Below, piece by piece: positions 31,120 to 41,299 of a DNA stretch of 64,000 nucleotides (position 1 is its first letter; every line of letters begins with the position of its first letter). Origin of the DNA: Diplonema papillatum (Eukaryota; Euglenozoa; Diplonemea; Diplonemida; Diplonemidae); NCBI GenBank assembly GCA_030068145.1, contig JAPJBO010000826.1:38157-102156 (forward strand), in the 5' to 3' direction. The notes below the pieces were generated by a model that saw nothing but the letters and a program-made list of their open reading frames with translations, was not told the DNA's origin and made no database searches. The position numbers were made by a program, and so were the translations under genes.

Positions 31120-31262
31120 AGGTAGGCGCCTGCGCCGGAGGGTGCAGGCATACACTACCATACGTAGGTGCAGATATGCAGTACCCGGACCATCCCAGAT
31201 GACCTCAGTCAAGATCCCGAGTGGTGTCCACAGCAGCTGGACACGCAAGTCGGTGCAGCGTA
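31120..31262 (+). repeat. Dispersed ~140-bp repeat, forward copy
   Basis: Almost identical to the reverse complement of 45845-45985 (shared 'gtgcaggcatacactaccat', 'gatgacctcagtcaagatcc', 'gtccacagcagctggacacg'). Confidence 0.9.
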
Positions 31263-32227
31263 GTGTTTGCGTGCCTAGTCGTCTCCGAAACCTTCATCAT
31301 TTTCTGCCGAGGGATGGACCGGCTTCCTGAGCGTTTTTAACTGATTGCTCACGACACGATAGGGGCCCCCGGGCCGGGTTTACGCAATGACGAGCCACCA
31401 CGAAGATCCGCCTGGCGAGTGTCACATTGCTGCCCTGTCTGCCGACACGCCGGTTTCGCGCCGACGCGGCCAGTGCGTGCACGTGGCTTTCCGGGCGCAG
31501 ATAGAACCGGTGCGGTGTTTAAGCACACACAACCATTTCAAGAACGCTCTGCCCCCCCCCCCCCCCCACCGCCGCCCACACGGTGCAGTAGTAAAGGCTT
31601 TCACTAGTAAATTTTACTAGTGGTTTTACAAGTGAAAATGGTTTACAAGTGCCACTAGTAAATTTTACAAGTGCACTTGTAAAATTTACAAGTGCACTAG
31701 TAAAATTTACAAGTGATTTCAGGTGTTTTGGCAGGTGTTTTGGGGTGAAACAAGAAGAAACTGTGGCAAGTGAAGCACACATTCAGAAGCACCGGCTTCT
31801 TTTTCACCTAACTCGTCAACATGGGGCTGGGAGAGCAGAGCAAAGTGACAACCCAGTGCTTGAGAGCCCCGCGCGTAGGCAGACCGCGTCAATCCAGATT
31901 TCCCCCACTCCAAGGCAAACGTGAACACTCGAACACGACCCCCCTGTGGCTCGATGCGGAACACGGGACAATAACATCGGAAGAGACGGAGCGCGAAGGA
32001 GGAGGCGTTCGTGTCCTCTCAGAGCAGAGTCGTGCACAGGTACGTCCTGGTACCAGAAATAGAGTTGCACGGCAAAAGACGCTCTGGTATCTTGCTTTTG
32101 GCCCAGGAGGTTACGAATATCTCTGCCTGCGTGCGTCTTGTGCCGGACAGGCTTGGCATCCATTTTTTGGACTGAGTCGTGGGCAACAGTGCGGTCAACT
32201 CTGAAGGGCAAATACCGATAAACGGAA

Positions 32228-32310
32228 ATAAGTTGGACCGGACAAAATGGTCCAACTCACCTATTTTGGGCTCTGGTGGTCCAACTTTTGTCCGGCCACT
32301 TTTTTTCGGG
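32228..32310. mobile_element. Fold-back MITE fragment, GTTGGACCGGACAAA family, copy 1
   Basis: 'gttggaccggacaaaatggt' is partly inverted by 'ggtccaacttttgtccgg'. Related to 32801-32912. Confidence 0.65.
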
Positions 32311-32800
32311 GGGTTCTGTGTACTTGGTGCAGTTTTGCGGCTGGCCAGCACTCGCTCCACTCCGTAGTCGCGCATGGGTGGAGTTCCCGAACACTGCGCG
32401 GCGCTGCGTAACCCGCTGAGTTCCCTCCAGCAACTCGCAACGAAGCACCCATGGTCATTGGTCGCCATGGCCCTGTGGTGGAATCACAAGATCTTCCTTG
32501 CGCGGAAGGATGTTTGATCGCGACCGGTTGCGGTTGGTCAGTGCCGAGGGTGGACCAAGATGCGTCCACCGTCTGTCCCATTGCTTTGGTAGAGTGCAAA
32601 CGCAAAAATGCAGAGTGCAAACGAGATGGCTCGAGGTTGTGTGGCTGACAGTGAAGGAAAAAGTATATAAACGACGATCTTGGTACGCTCAAGAAGAAAC
32701 CCAACGCATCTCTCGCGCCTGACTACCCATTTGTCACGGGACATTTTTTACCTCATGCCCATCGACCCAACCCCGCCTAAGTGGATACGTGCCTGGGCGG

Positions 32801-32912
32801 AAATATGTTGGACCGGACAAAATGGTCCAATTGTTTTGGTCGTCCGCGGTCCAACCTTTGTCCGGTCCAATATATTTTCGGTCCAACATATTTCCGGTCC
32901 AACTTTCTTCTG
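32801..32912. mobile_element. Fold-back MITE, GTTGGACCGGACAAA family, copy 2
   Basis: 'ggaaatatgttggaccgg' at the left is inverted as 'ccaacatatttccggtcc' at the right, with an internal 'ggacaaa...tttgtcc' stem. Nested in the 31.6-34.4 kb element. Confidence 0.75.
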
Positions 32913-33087
32913 CTTATGGTATGGAAGATCCACGGGGGGTTTCGAGGGCTGAAGGATTCTTGTCACACGAGGTTCTAGGGGAAGTTGTTTGGGCTGTTGC
33001 CGTGAGATTAGTACTTCTTGGGGTTTGGCGGTTGCTTTGGTCGGGTCGGGGTGTTGGGAACGAACGCGGTGTGCCTACTGCTTCATT

Positions 33088-33690
33088 TTATTGTCGTTGA
33101 TTATTGGGGTGTTGCTGCCGCTGCCGTGCTTGCGTTCTCACCTTCTTCCTATGCTTGTAGGGCCCATGTTGCCCATTCAGCGCACTTGTCTCCCGGGCAG
33201 CTGGCACGCGTAGAGCCACACTCCGGATTACCGCGTGGTTCCCTTCGCTTAGGCGTCCAGGGCCTGCATTCGGGTGCCCGAACACCGGCCTTTGGTCCGC
33301 CTCCGGCTGAAACCATCTAAGGTGCGCTGTGTCGCCCCCTGTCAGAATGTGTTGAGAGGTGGCCTTTTCGTTGCACCCTCCTAAACCACATATCTCCGTT
33401 GTGCCGTTTTGTAGAATCGATTGCCTCACTAGCGCACTGCTCCGCTGGACCTCCGGAGTTGGTGCAGCGTCTTGCCGTTGATGCTGCTCTGTGGCGCGTT
33501 TAGTCGCTCTCTGATGCTCGAGGGTCCCCCGTGCAAACCTGCCGATCTCTTCCATCTGCACTAGGCCGGCGGCATCTTGGGCGCATACATATTGATCCAC
33601 ATCAAAGACGCTTCGTCCGTTTAGCACTCTTCCTGCTGCCTCGTCCGCTTTTTCATGTTTACGAAACCTCACAAATTCTGACTATTATGG
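33088..33690 (-). CDS. Hypothetical ORF inside the 31.6-34.4 kb element
   Basis: About 200 codons, with stops just upstream near 33690 and no good ATG at the start. The middle contains ICGLGGCNEKATSQHIL, a Cys/His arrangement reminiscent of retroelement zinc knuckles. Composition looks coding, but no family is recognised. The first internal ATG is in 'LVQMEEIGRFARG'. Confidence 0.3.
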
Positions 33691-34575
33691 TCGAGCCCGA
33701 GTGTTACATTGATGGGCTGTGTGGAACTCCTCACTGCGGCAACAACAATGTCAAGATCCCTGCTTGGGCAAAGCCTCCGTGCCGAAGCGTGTCGGGAAAT
33801 GGTAGGCATGCTCGGACCGACTGGAAGTATTCGCAACAGTCAGGCGGCCGCTTCTGCCCAGGGTTCCCCGCTCCCCGCTCACGTCGCTATTGTAGAGTGT
33901 GTTTCACTGTTGTGAATTTGGCACGACACCACTCACAGTGCGTCTCTCTTGCCTCCGTTTCTTCTCATTTTGTAGACGCTTTTCCTCGGCAGCTGTCAAC
34001 TAGCTCAACAAAAGTCTCAGGGTAAAGGGGCTGGACAGTGCGTACAGTTCCAGTTGGGTGCGCGCTGCTCCTCTCATCCTTTTTCAACGGCGCCGCTGTC
34101 TATCAGGGGAGATGATTCCCATCAAGGCCCCCAACAACCCTGCCCAACTCAGTCCGAGGGGTAGTGCACATCGACCAAACCTCCCCAGTTTTCGATCTCG
34201 CAATTTTTCACGCAAAACCCCCTATAAATCACTGTTTTGGACTGAAAAACACCTGAATTCACTTGTAATTTTTACTAGTGCACTAGTAAAATTTACAAGT
34301 GCACTAGTAAAATTTACTAGTGCACTTGTAAATTTTACTAGTAAAAGTGTAAATTTTACTAGTAAAAATTTTTACGAGTAAATTTACTAGTAAAAGGGTC
34401 ATTTTACAAGTTTACTACTGCACCGTGCAGAGTTTTGATGTACGATTCTGCCATAAAATTCCAAGTTGTCCCCTCCCTCCCCTATAACTGTAAGAAATTA
34501 TTCCAGAGCCTTTGGTTTGAGGTTTTTGAGATGCGGGCCAAGCCGGCGGCAGAGAGGACCGTGTACCTCACACTC

Positions 34576-34803
34576 GATATCATGCAGGGTCAAAACCTTG
34601 TGTCTTTTTAAAACGCTCCCGCGGGGCCGATGGCCCCCCAAAAAAAAAACTTTGGAAAATAAAAAAAAAAATTGCTCAACTTCCTCAAAAATTACCGCAG
34701 TTTTTGTTCCAAAATTTTAAAATTCAAAAAACCCAATTTTTTTCCGGATTTTTTTTTTTGGCCATTTCCAAAAAGACACAAGGTTTTGACCCTGCGTGAT
34801 ATC
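34576..34803. mobile_element. MITE, ~228 bp, copy 1
   Basis: The inverted ends 'gatatcatgcagggtcaaaa' and 'ttttgaccctgcgtgatatc' extend through 'ccttgtgtcttttt'. The interior is A/T-homopolymer-rich with 'cgcggggccgatggcccccc'. A second, less complete copy is at 40598-40996. Confidence 0.85.
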
Positions 34804-35126
34804 CAGAATGTTCTCCCAAATGTGTAGCGGAAAGATCTTGCTGCTGTGCAGAAATGACTGCACGGTGGAGTCCAGCCCCAGATGAAGCTAAAGGCTTCCG
34901 TATAGCTGACGCTTTGACAACCGCCTGCTCCGGAACGCTGGATACAGCCAGGTCCCAAGACAATTGCGCCCGCCCAAGTTTGCCAAAGCTATTCGAACCG
35001 TGGAGGTCAGCGTAGCCTTTTTGAGACGCATCTGCAAGGCCTGCAACTAGTAACGTCCATCCGTTGCTGCAGGTAGCAAAAAGGCTCTTCCGATCGCCAT
35101 AAACGGTTCGGGGTGTACACGTACAG

Positions 35127-35298
35127 TGGGGTCCAGCAGAGACTAGAAGTAGAGTTAAAGCCTCGAGTTAAAAGCGGGTGTCATCCTGCTTTTCGAGTGT
35201 GAATGTACACGCGTTTTTGGTTGTAGCACACTCACTTTTCGGGTGTGACTCGGGCACACCCTCTTTACCCCCAGCTTCTGAGGCTGGACCTCGCCGTG
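35127..35298. mobile_element. MITE-like fold-back element, copy B
   Basis: The right end, read in reverse, matches copy A at 24272 (ggcgaggtccagc, cagaagctgg, taaagagggtg, cacacccgaaaa). The left end has the corresponding 'ggggtccagca...agaagtagagttaaag'. No ORF. Confidence 0.7.
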
Positions 35299-35299
35299 C

Positions 35300-38080
35300 A
35301 CACTCGTTTCCGGCGCAGTAAACTTACTGCTACTCCGCCGCGTGGGGGTATAGACAAGCAAACACGACCCTGCCCCTTCCCCTCAACGACGTTTCGTTTT
35401 ACCTGTTTGTTTCCTTTCTGTAAATTGATTCTATTTGCTTTCTTCTTTTCCAGTTATTTTTTCTTTTAACAGTGGACTGTTGTATGTTGTACTGAAGGAA
35501 ACACTTCCGGAACACGTCTGCACCGTGAGTACTGAGGACGGAACACAAGAGAGCTAGTGCTACAACTCTCCTTAGAGAGTTTTACACCCTGTGCACGTGA
35601 AGGACAAGCACCCTTTTCTTTGAGCTTTGCGCGTTGAATCCTCATCATTGATCAGTTGCTGCTGATCTGCTGTTGCTACTTTTTGCGGGATCTACCCCGC
35701 GATGATGCGGGCGTTCATAATCGCCCGCCGTGCGGCACGTGCCGTAAAAAATGGCGAGCAAAGGACGGGGCGACCAGATCGGGGGGAGAAGGCGGGCGTC
35801 CTTCCGGCCCCAGACCCACACTACCCCACCTCATCCGAATGCTGTCACGGCTTGACAATTTCTGCTGCCACCGCACTTGAATCGTTTGAATGCAAACACT
35901 GCCCCGTTTTACCCCGTATCTGCGGGGGTGAGACGACGACTGCTACTACTACTTGTGCAGTCTATCGTCACAGATTGTTGCTGCATAACAAGTTCAAACT
36001 ACTACTACTACCCGTCGCCTCCCGCCACGGGGTGGCAACACAGCGGCGAGAAGTGGAAGGCACGGGCGAGACACGACCGGGCGACGCACCGCCGCGCCCG
36101 GCAGTAGAACAGTAGCAGCAGTTCGGCGATTACTACTACTACTACTACTACTACTACCCCTGTCTTTCAATAATACAACCTGCATTTTGGGAAATACCCG
36201 AGGAGGCCGTTAGTTGCAAACTCTCGAAGGAGGAAAATGTGTCAGCCCACGCGAAACACAGGTAAATCTGGGGTTCGTGCCCGGGCGTACGCGGTCAAAA
36301 AAAACCCCTGTTCACTTGGTGGTATTGTTCCTCCCCCTCGAGCCTCCAAGCATCTCTCAAACCAAGCATCCACTAGCAGCTCGTGTGGTATCGTGGTATG
36401 CGGTGGTATCCACAGCACCAACGTATCCATCCATGCTGTGGTAGCCACGTAGTAGTAGGTACTACGTATGTTATACATACATAGTACATAGCATCGTGCA
36501 TAGCATACTGCTACGTATGGTATGTACTGCTACTAGCACAGCTGCCACTGCGCCCTCGTCCTCGCGTGTGTACACACAACCCATCCTCTAGCACCTATCG
36601 TGGTTATCGTGGTATGCTGGTAGTATCTACGTCACCTGTACCATCACCTCGTAGGTATCAGGGATACGAGCAGGTGATATGTGGTCCTCAAGAACTCTAC
36701 ACCGTACTCGTGGTGTGTACATACAACCCATCCATGGTATGCTGGTGGAACAGCAACCCTTCTCGTTCACGAGACGACGAGAAGTGTACCAACGAAGACC
36801 GTCCTGAGGGCGACCTTTCACACGTCCTCCAGTCCTGCAAGATTTGCGGGGCCTGATGTTGGGTGTTGTTTTCAGAACAGAAGCATCACAGTGTGCCTCG
36901 GGGCTTGGCGCTTGCGCTGACCCACGAGCCCCCGGAGAGTGCTCGCCCTTGTGATGGTCGACCAGCAGCCTACCTATCCTTGGGCACAAAGCGGCCGCTT
37001 CTGGCGCCCAGCACCGCAAGTCTGCAGCTAGCGGTTGTTGCAGGTGCACACCATAGAACCGTTCGGTGTCATGGCCCCTTCAACAACGGGGCTCTCAAGG
37101 CTAGTACCGAACCCTGGCCACTGCTCATGCCAAAATAATAAAGTAGACAGAAGGCCAGGGACTCCCCTCCTGAGGGGTCGAACCGATTAGCTCAGGCACG
37201 GATTGTCTTCACGGATATTTTCTCCCCGCAGATGCTCAAAGCTGGCCATGAATCAAATCCAGTTTGAAATCCTGCGTGGCATCCGCAACCCAGTGTGAAA
37301 CCAATGGACACTTGTGGAACAAAGCGCGGTAGGACGGAGCTCTGGCCTCCCGGGAAAGCAAGACCTCGGGTTCCTAGAGTGCTCGCCTCAGTTCTCTGTG
37401 GAACAAGCGACGCGGGGAAGTTTTTTGGCTCACAGTGACGAGGGAGGATGCACAGCCTCGGCTTCGAGCGTTCGCCTCAGTTCTCTGCGCGGAACAAATC
37501 GGCAACCTTCCGGGAAGCACGGTTTCGGGCTCGGTGGCTTGCGAGTGTTTGCCTCAGTTCTCTGGAACAAGCGGCGCACGGAAGCTCTGGTTCACAGTGA
37601 CGGGAGGATGCAAGGCTATTCGGATTGGATGGCTTGCAGTGTTTGCTTAAGCTCCCCGCAGACCAGCCGCTGCTACGGATAAGCAACAGGGCAGTGTGAA
37701 CGGGGTTGAGGCCGAAGGCTCACTCCCTGGCTTTGCGTACCGCGGTAGACTGTTCTGCTCGCGCCCCGGACCGAACTTATTCTTCTTGCTTCTTCTTCTT
37801 TTTTTTTCGAAACAACGGCTTCGAAACAGCAGGACGACGACAAAAAAAAGTAACCACAACGAAAAATAACGCTAGAAAAAGAAAGACACAGTTTGTTTGT
37901 ACTTCCGCGCTCGTTCTCTTTTGTGTTCGTTCATTCGCAGAAGGCTTTCTGCACCCTGTACTACCCCCTTCCCCTCCGTCCGCAAGGGGCTCATGCTAGT
38001 ATCGAACATGCATGAGAGGCATGCCTCCCCAATCATCAGTGGGTCAGCAGACGGCTTATTGAATCGGTGGCAATACCGGG
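35300..38080. other. Long stretch without a recognised gene
   Basis: Contains (TAC)n at 36130-36158, a 'tacgta/catac'-rich simple region at 36440-36540, and a degenerate ~100-bp repeat at 37310-37670 with 'ctcgcctcagttctctg' and 'cacagtgacgggaggatgca'. ORFs on both strands show no domain. Confidence 0.6.
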
Positions 38081-38284
38081 GAAAGTGCCTTTTGGGCCCA
38101 GTTGGAAAATGGTAATTCCAGTGTACTAGTCCGAATAATCCAACTGGATTCAACCCCGTGGCCTTAAAACTGCGGGGTCACAATTGACCGAGATAAGAAC
38201 CAACGCTAGCAACAGCAGCGGACAGCAGCGGTGTGGGGATGAAACAGGTCAATCGAGTGACAGCACACAACTTCAAGTCGCCTT

Positions 38285-38362
38285 CACAAGGCATTTACTC
38301 TGAGACTTTCATGGCTTAATCCTTGAAACAAACATGACTACTTGCAGGATCAACCGGGTTTC
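38285..38362 (-). rRNA. 5'-end fragment of an 18S rRNA gene (antisense relic)
   Basis: The reverse complement reads 'cggttgatcctgcaagtagt', then 'ttgtttcaaggattaagcca', then 'gtctcaga'. These match the universally conserved first ~65 bases of eukaryotic 18S rRNA. Sequence beyond this point is not recognisably 18S. It is not part of an intact rDNA unit. Confidence 0.8.
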
Positions 38363-38446
38363 TTCTTGTCACTCAAACCAGACTGGTCAGTGGAGAGGTT
38401 TCAATGAATTGCGAAGGGATCTGCCTGGACACAATAAAACACCGTC

Positions 38447-38859
38447 CCAGGCAACTGACAGAGCGACCGTCGTCGGAAGCAAAACGCAGGGGGGAAAAAT
38501 GTCCGACTGGGTGACGCCAGACACGTTCGTGGAGGGGTTCCACGACCTTGAGCAGGTGAAGAAGATGAAGTACCGGCACTTGGAGAACGTCGGCCTCGTC
38601 TCGATCGTCGCACTTGGGGCGAGCGGGCTCGGCGGCATGTACACAGCAGGCGGATCTGGGATTAAGGCCGGCGCCAAGAAGGAGGAGGAAAGCGTCTGGT
38701 GGATGGAGGACCCGGAGGAAGAGAAGGAAGTGGCGAAGAAGGTCGTCCACGCCTACCTGAAGGCCGGAGGCACTGGTACGGGCAGGGGAAGGCGGAGAGG
38801 CTCCTCGGCCACGCTTCGAAGGACGCGCCACGTCCGCCTATTATCTTCACCAAAATCAG
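38447..38859 (+). pseudogene. 5' truncated copy of the aldo/keto reductase gene
   Basis: Near-identical to 38955-39390, including the leader (ggcaactgacagagcgaccg) and ATG at 38500. A 19-base deletion after 38772 removes the codons for NVIDAA, which hold the catalytic Asp, and shifts the frame. Homology ends abruptly at 'ttcaccaaaatc' (38859), followed by unrelated sequence and an A16 run. Confidence 0.93.
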
Positions 38860-39006
38860 AGACACAGAAATACCGGCTTCTTAAAACCCGAAACGACCTA
38901 AATAATCTCAAAAAAAAAAAAAAAACAAGAACGAATCGCCAAAAAAACACCGTTCCAGGCAACTGACAGAGCGACCGTCGTCGGAAGCAAAACGCAGGGG
39001 GGAAAA

Positions 39007-39996
39007 ATGTCCGACTGGGTGAAGCCAGACACGTTCGTGGAGGGGTTCCACGACCTTGAGCAGGTGAAGAAGATGAAGTACCGGCACTTGGAGAACGTCG
39101 GCCTCGTCTCGATCGTCGCCTTTGGGGCGAGCGGGCTCGGCGGCATGTACACAGCAGGCGGATCTGGGATTAAGGCCGGCGCCAAGAAGGAGGAGGAAAG
39201 CGTCTGGTGGATGGAGGACCCGGAGGAAGAGAAGGAAGTGGCGAAGAAGGTCGTCCACGCCTACCTGAAGGCCGGAGGCAACGTCATCGACGCCGCCCAC
39301 TGGTACGGGCAGGGGAAGGCGGAGAGGCTCCTTGGCCACGCTTTGAAGGACGTGCCACGGTCCGCTTACTACATCTTCACCAAAATCGCGCGGTACGACA
39401 AAGACCTGCTCAAAATGTTCGACTTCTCCTACGACCGCACCGTGCAAGGCGTCCAGGACTCCCTCAAACGCCTCCAGTTGAAGTACGTCGACGGCATGCA
39501 AGTCCACGATCCCGAGTTTTGCCCCGATATCGACATCGTCGTAAACGAGACGGTGCGAGGACTTTACAAGGCAAAGGAAGATGGATTGATCCGACTCGTC
39601 GGAATGACGGGGTATCCGTTGAAGTATCAAGAAGAAATCATGCGGAAGTGCAAAGAGGCGGGGAGGCCGATCCACACGTCGCTGACGTACTGCCGGTACA
39701 CCTTGGCGGACCGGGAGCTGCTTTCGTCGTCGTACTGGAAGACGTGCAAGGAGCTGAAGATCGGCGTCATCAACGCTTCTCCCATCGGGATGGGCCTCTT
39801 GATGAACCGCTCACCTCCCGCGTGGCACCCGGCGACGCCGGCCGCCAAGGAAGTGTGCCAGAAGGCGATCTCGTACTGCCAGTCGCAAAACGTCGACATC
39901 AGCAAGCTGGCCATGCACTTCGTCCTCAGGCGGGAAGAGATCGCGACCACGCTGGTGTGTGCTAAAGGGGGGGGTCGAATAAAAACAGTTATTTGA
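39007..39996 (+). CDS. Aldo/keto reductase, C-terminus replaced by a MITE
   Basis: A TIM-barrel oxidoreductase of the aldo/keto reductase superfamily, most like the L-galactose dehydrogenase-type branch. Such enzymes reduce or oxidise carbonyl/alcohol substrates using NAD(P)H in the cytosol. The catalytic tetrad is visible: Asp in NVIDAAHWYG, Tyr in HWYG, Lys in IFTKIAR and His in MQVHDPEF. The nucleotide-binding region near the end (LAMHFVLRREEIATTLV) is present. The family normally has ~30-40 more residues after 'TTLV', but here the frame runs into a TA-flanked MITE at 39965 and stops inside it. The last ~11 residues (GGGRIKTVI) are element-derived. Whether the protein is active, or an intron removes the MITE, is unknown. 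The ATG at 39007 follows an acceptor-like gcag|g by ten bases. A broken tandem copy lies 508 bp upstream. Confidence 0.85.
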   Translation: MSDWVKPDTFVEGFHDLEQVKKMKYRHLENVGLVSIVAFGASGLGGMYTAGGSGIKAGAKKEEESVWWMEDPEEEKEVAKKVVHAYLKAGGNVIDAAHWYGQGKAERLLGHALKDVPRSAYYIFTKIARYDKDLLKMFDFSYDRTVQGVQDSLKRLQLKYVDGMQVHDPEFCPDIDIVVNETVRGLYKAKEDGLIRLVGMTGYPLKYQEEIMRKCKEAGRPIHTSLTYCRYTLADRELLSSSYWKTCKELKIGVINASPIGMGLLMNRSPPAWHPATPAAKEVCQKAISYCQSQNVDISKLAMHFVLRREEIATTLVCAKGGGRIKTVI

Positions 39997-40123
39997 CACA
40001 CGTCTGGTTGTCTAAAAACACTACCACTATTTGATCCTGCTACTGTTCGGCTACCCCGGAACTTTTTTTATCATTCGACAAATCGAATAATAACACAGTG
40101 TTATTATTCGACCCCCCCCTTTA
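39963..40123. mobile_element. 157-bp MITE with TA target duplication in the reductase gene
   Basis: The ends 'aaggggggggtcgaataa' (from 39965) and 'ttattcgacccccccctt' (to 40121) are perfect inverses. TA lies on each side (39963-39964 and 40122-40123). There is a second internal inversion around 'taacacagtgtta'. No ORF. Confidence 0.9.
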
Positions 40124-40129
40124 CCCCCC

Positions 40130-40590
40130 CTCCTTCTTTTGTTGTTCTGATTTATTGTTGTACAAGCACCTGCTTTGTAGGAAATACTCGAGGAGACTGC
40201 CAGTTGCGAAATCTCAAAACCCCCACTATCGCAACAATATTCCAATCCCGAAGTACGAAGAGCCTTGTAAACCTCAGTGCCGGCCCGTTAAACCTGTTAT
40301 CCACATGCAACGAGGAAACTGAACCGCCCAAGTAGGACCTTCTGATCATGATCATTTGCCAATTTGCCACCTGAAACCACGTCCAGAATTTGGGATCAGG
40401 GAGTAACGCGGTCAGCGAAAATTTCTTGTTTCCCCTTCTACTTTCTCCTACTCTCGCGGTGTACGGGTTTTTTTTGTTCGTCGTCCGTGTCTGATGCGAG
40501 TGTCGCCACCGTGTTTGGGAGAAGAGTAGCCTACCGATCATATTCACTCACTATCACTCACTAACAGGCTAATCCTCCCCCGGCACGTAC
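40130..40590. other. Intergenic, no gene recognised
   Basis: No domain-bearing ORF. The missing reductase C-terminus could not be found here by eye. Confidence 0.5.
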
Positions 40591-40597
40591 AAACAAA

Positions 40598-40996
40598 ATG
40601 TGTCTTTTTTAAACGCTGCCGCGGGGCCGATGGCCCCCAAAAATAAGAGCTCGTCACTCGCACAACCGCGGCTGATACAAAACTAATGATGATGATGATG
40701 ATGTGAAGAGAGAGTTGTTTTCGTTGAACGCAGTGCCTGATCGTTTTTTACGTAAAGCTGGATTCAGGACGCAAGTGAAAACGCCACGGTTTGCGGCGAC
40801 GAGCTTCTCATTTCCTCCAACATTTCATGTTTGGTAAAAAAAAATTTGGAAAAAAAAAGTTTTGCTCAACTTCATCAAAAATTACTGCAGTGTTTGTTAC
40901 AAAATTTTTAAAATTTAAAAAACCCAATTTTTTTCCGGAAAAAAAAATTGGTGGCCATTTACCAAAAAGACACAAGGTTGTGACCCTGCATGATAT
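40598..40996. mobile_element. MITE, copy 2 of the 34576 family
   Basis: Shares 'tgtgtctttttt.aaacgct', 'cgcggggccgatggccccc', the A/T-rich interior, and the right end 'aaaagacacaaggttgtgac'/'cctgcatgatat'. The left tip is missing and ~170 bp of extra sequence, including (GAT)n at 40688, lies inside. Confidence 0.8.
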
Positions 40997-41070
40997 GCGG
41001 TGCACGAACGACACACGGACACACCACAACGTGTCCATGCCAAACAGCACAACCATCGCCGCACAACAAC

Positions 41071-41076
41071 ACAGGT
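41071..41076 (+). promoter_or_regulatory. Possible CA-rich splice acceptor before the Myb-like ORF
   Basis: 'gcacaacaacacag|gtg' sits 25 bases before the ATG at 41099. It is very like 'caacaacaacag|gtg' before the gene at 18342. Function is inferred from this recurrence only. Confidence 0.3.
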
Positions 41077-41098
41077 GTCGACCACGAACATTGATCGC

Positions 41099-41287
41099 AT
41101 GCACCAGAACCTTGCGTGCGCGTACAAGCCGCTTACCGCCGAGGAGGACAAGGTCCTCGACTACATCGTGAAGAACATCTTCGAACCCGCTGGCAACACG
41201 AACTGGGAGGGTGTCGAGGTCACCGAGTACTGGCAGCAGGTCGGCAAGAAGCTCGCGCTTGAGAAGTTTTACGGCCGCAGCGTGTGA
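41099..41287 (+). CDS. Myb/SANT-like fragment, 62 aa
   Basis: The protein contains 'LTAEEDKVLDYIVKNI' followed by 'NWEGVEVTEYWQQVGKKLAL' and 'KFYGRSV'. This is the pattern of helices one and two and the start of helix three of a Myb/SANT DNA-binding repeat (W-T-x-E-E-D ... W ... GR). The Trp of the first helix is replaced. The stop falls where helix three should continue, so this is either the first exon of a longer gene or a truncated relic. It follows a MITE by about 100 bases. Confidence 0.45.
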   Translation: MHQNLACAYKPLTAEEDKVLDYIVKNIFEPAGNTNWEGVEVTEYWQQVGKKLALEKFYGRSV

Positions 41288-41299
41288 TGGACGCCGGAA

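Larger units (their letters stand above)
31579..34428. mobile_element. ~2.85-kb TIR element with palindromic subterminal repeats
   Basis: 'cacggtgcagtagtaaa' at 31579-31595 is inverted at 34412-34428. Inside both ends lie clusters of the near-palindrome 'cactagtaaaatttacaagt' (31602-31715 and 34258-34400). The architecture matches the 21416-24146 element: short unique tip, then palindromic subterminal repeats. The interior carries two small fold-back insertions and a 194-codon minus-strand ORF. No catalytic DDE motif is identified. Confidence 0.8.
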
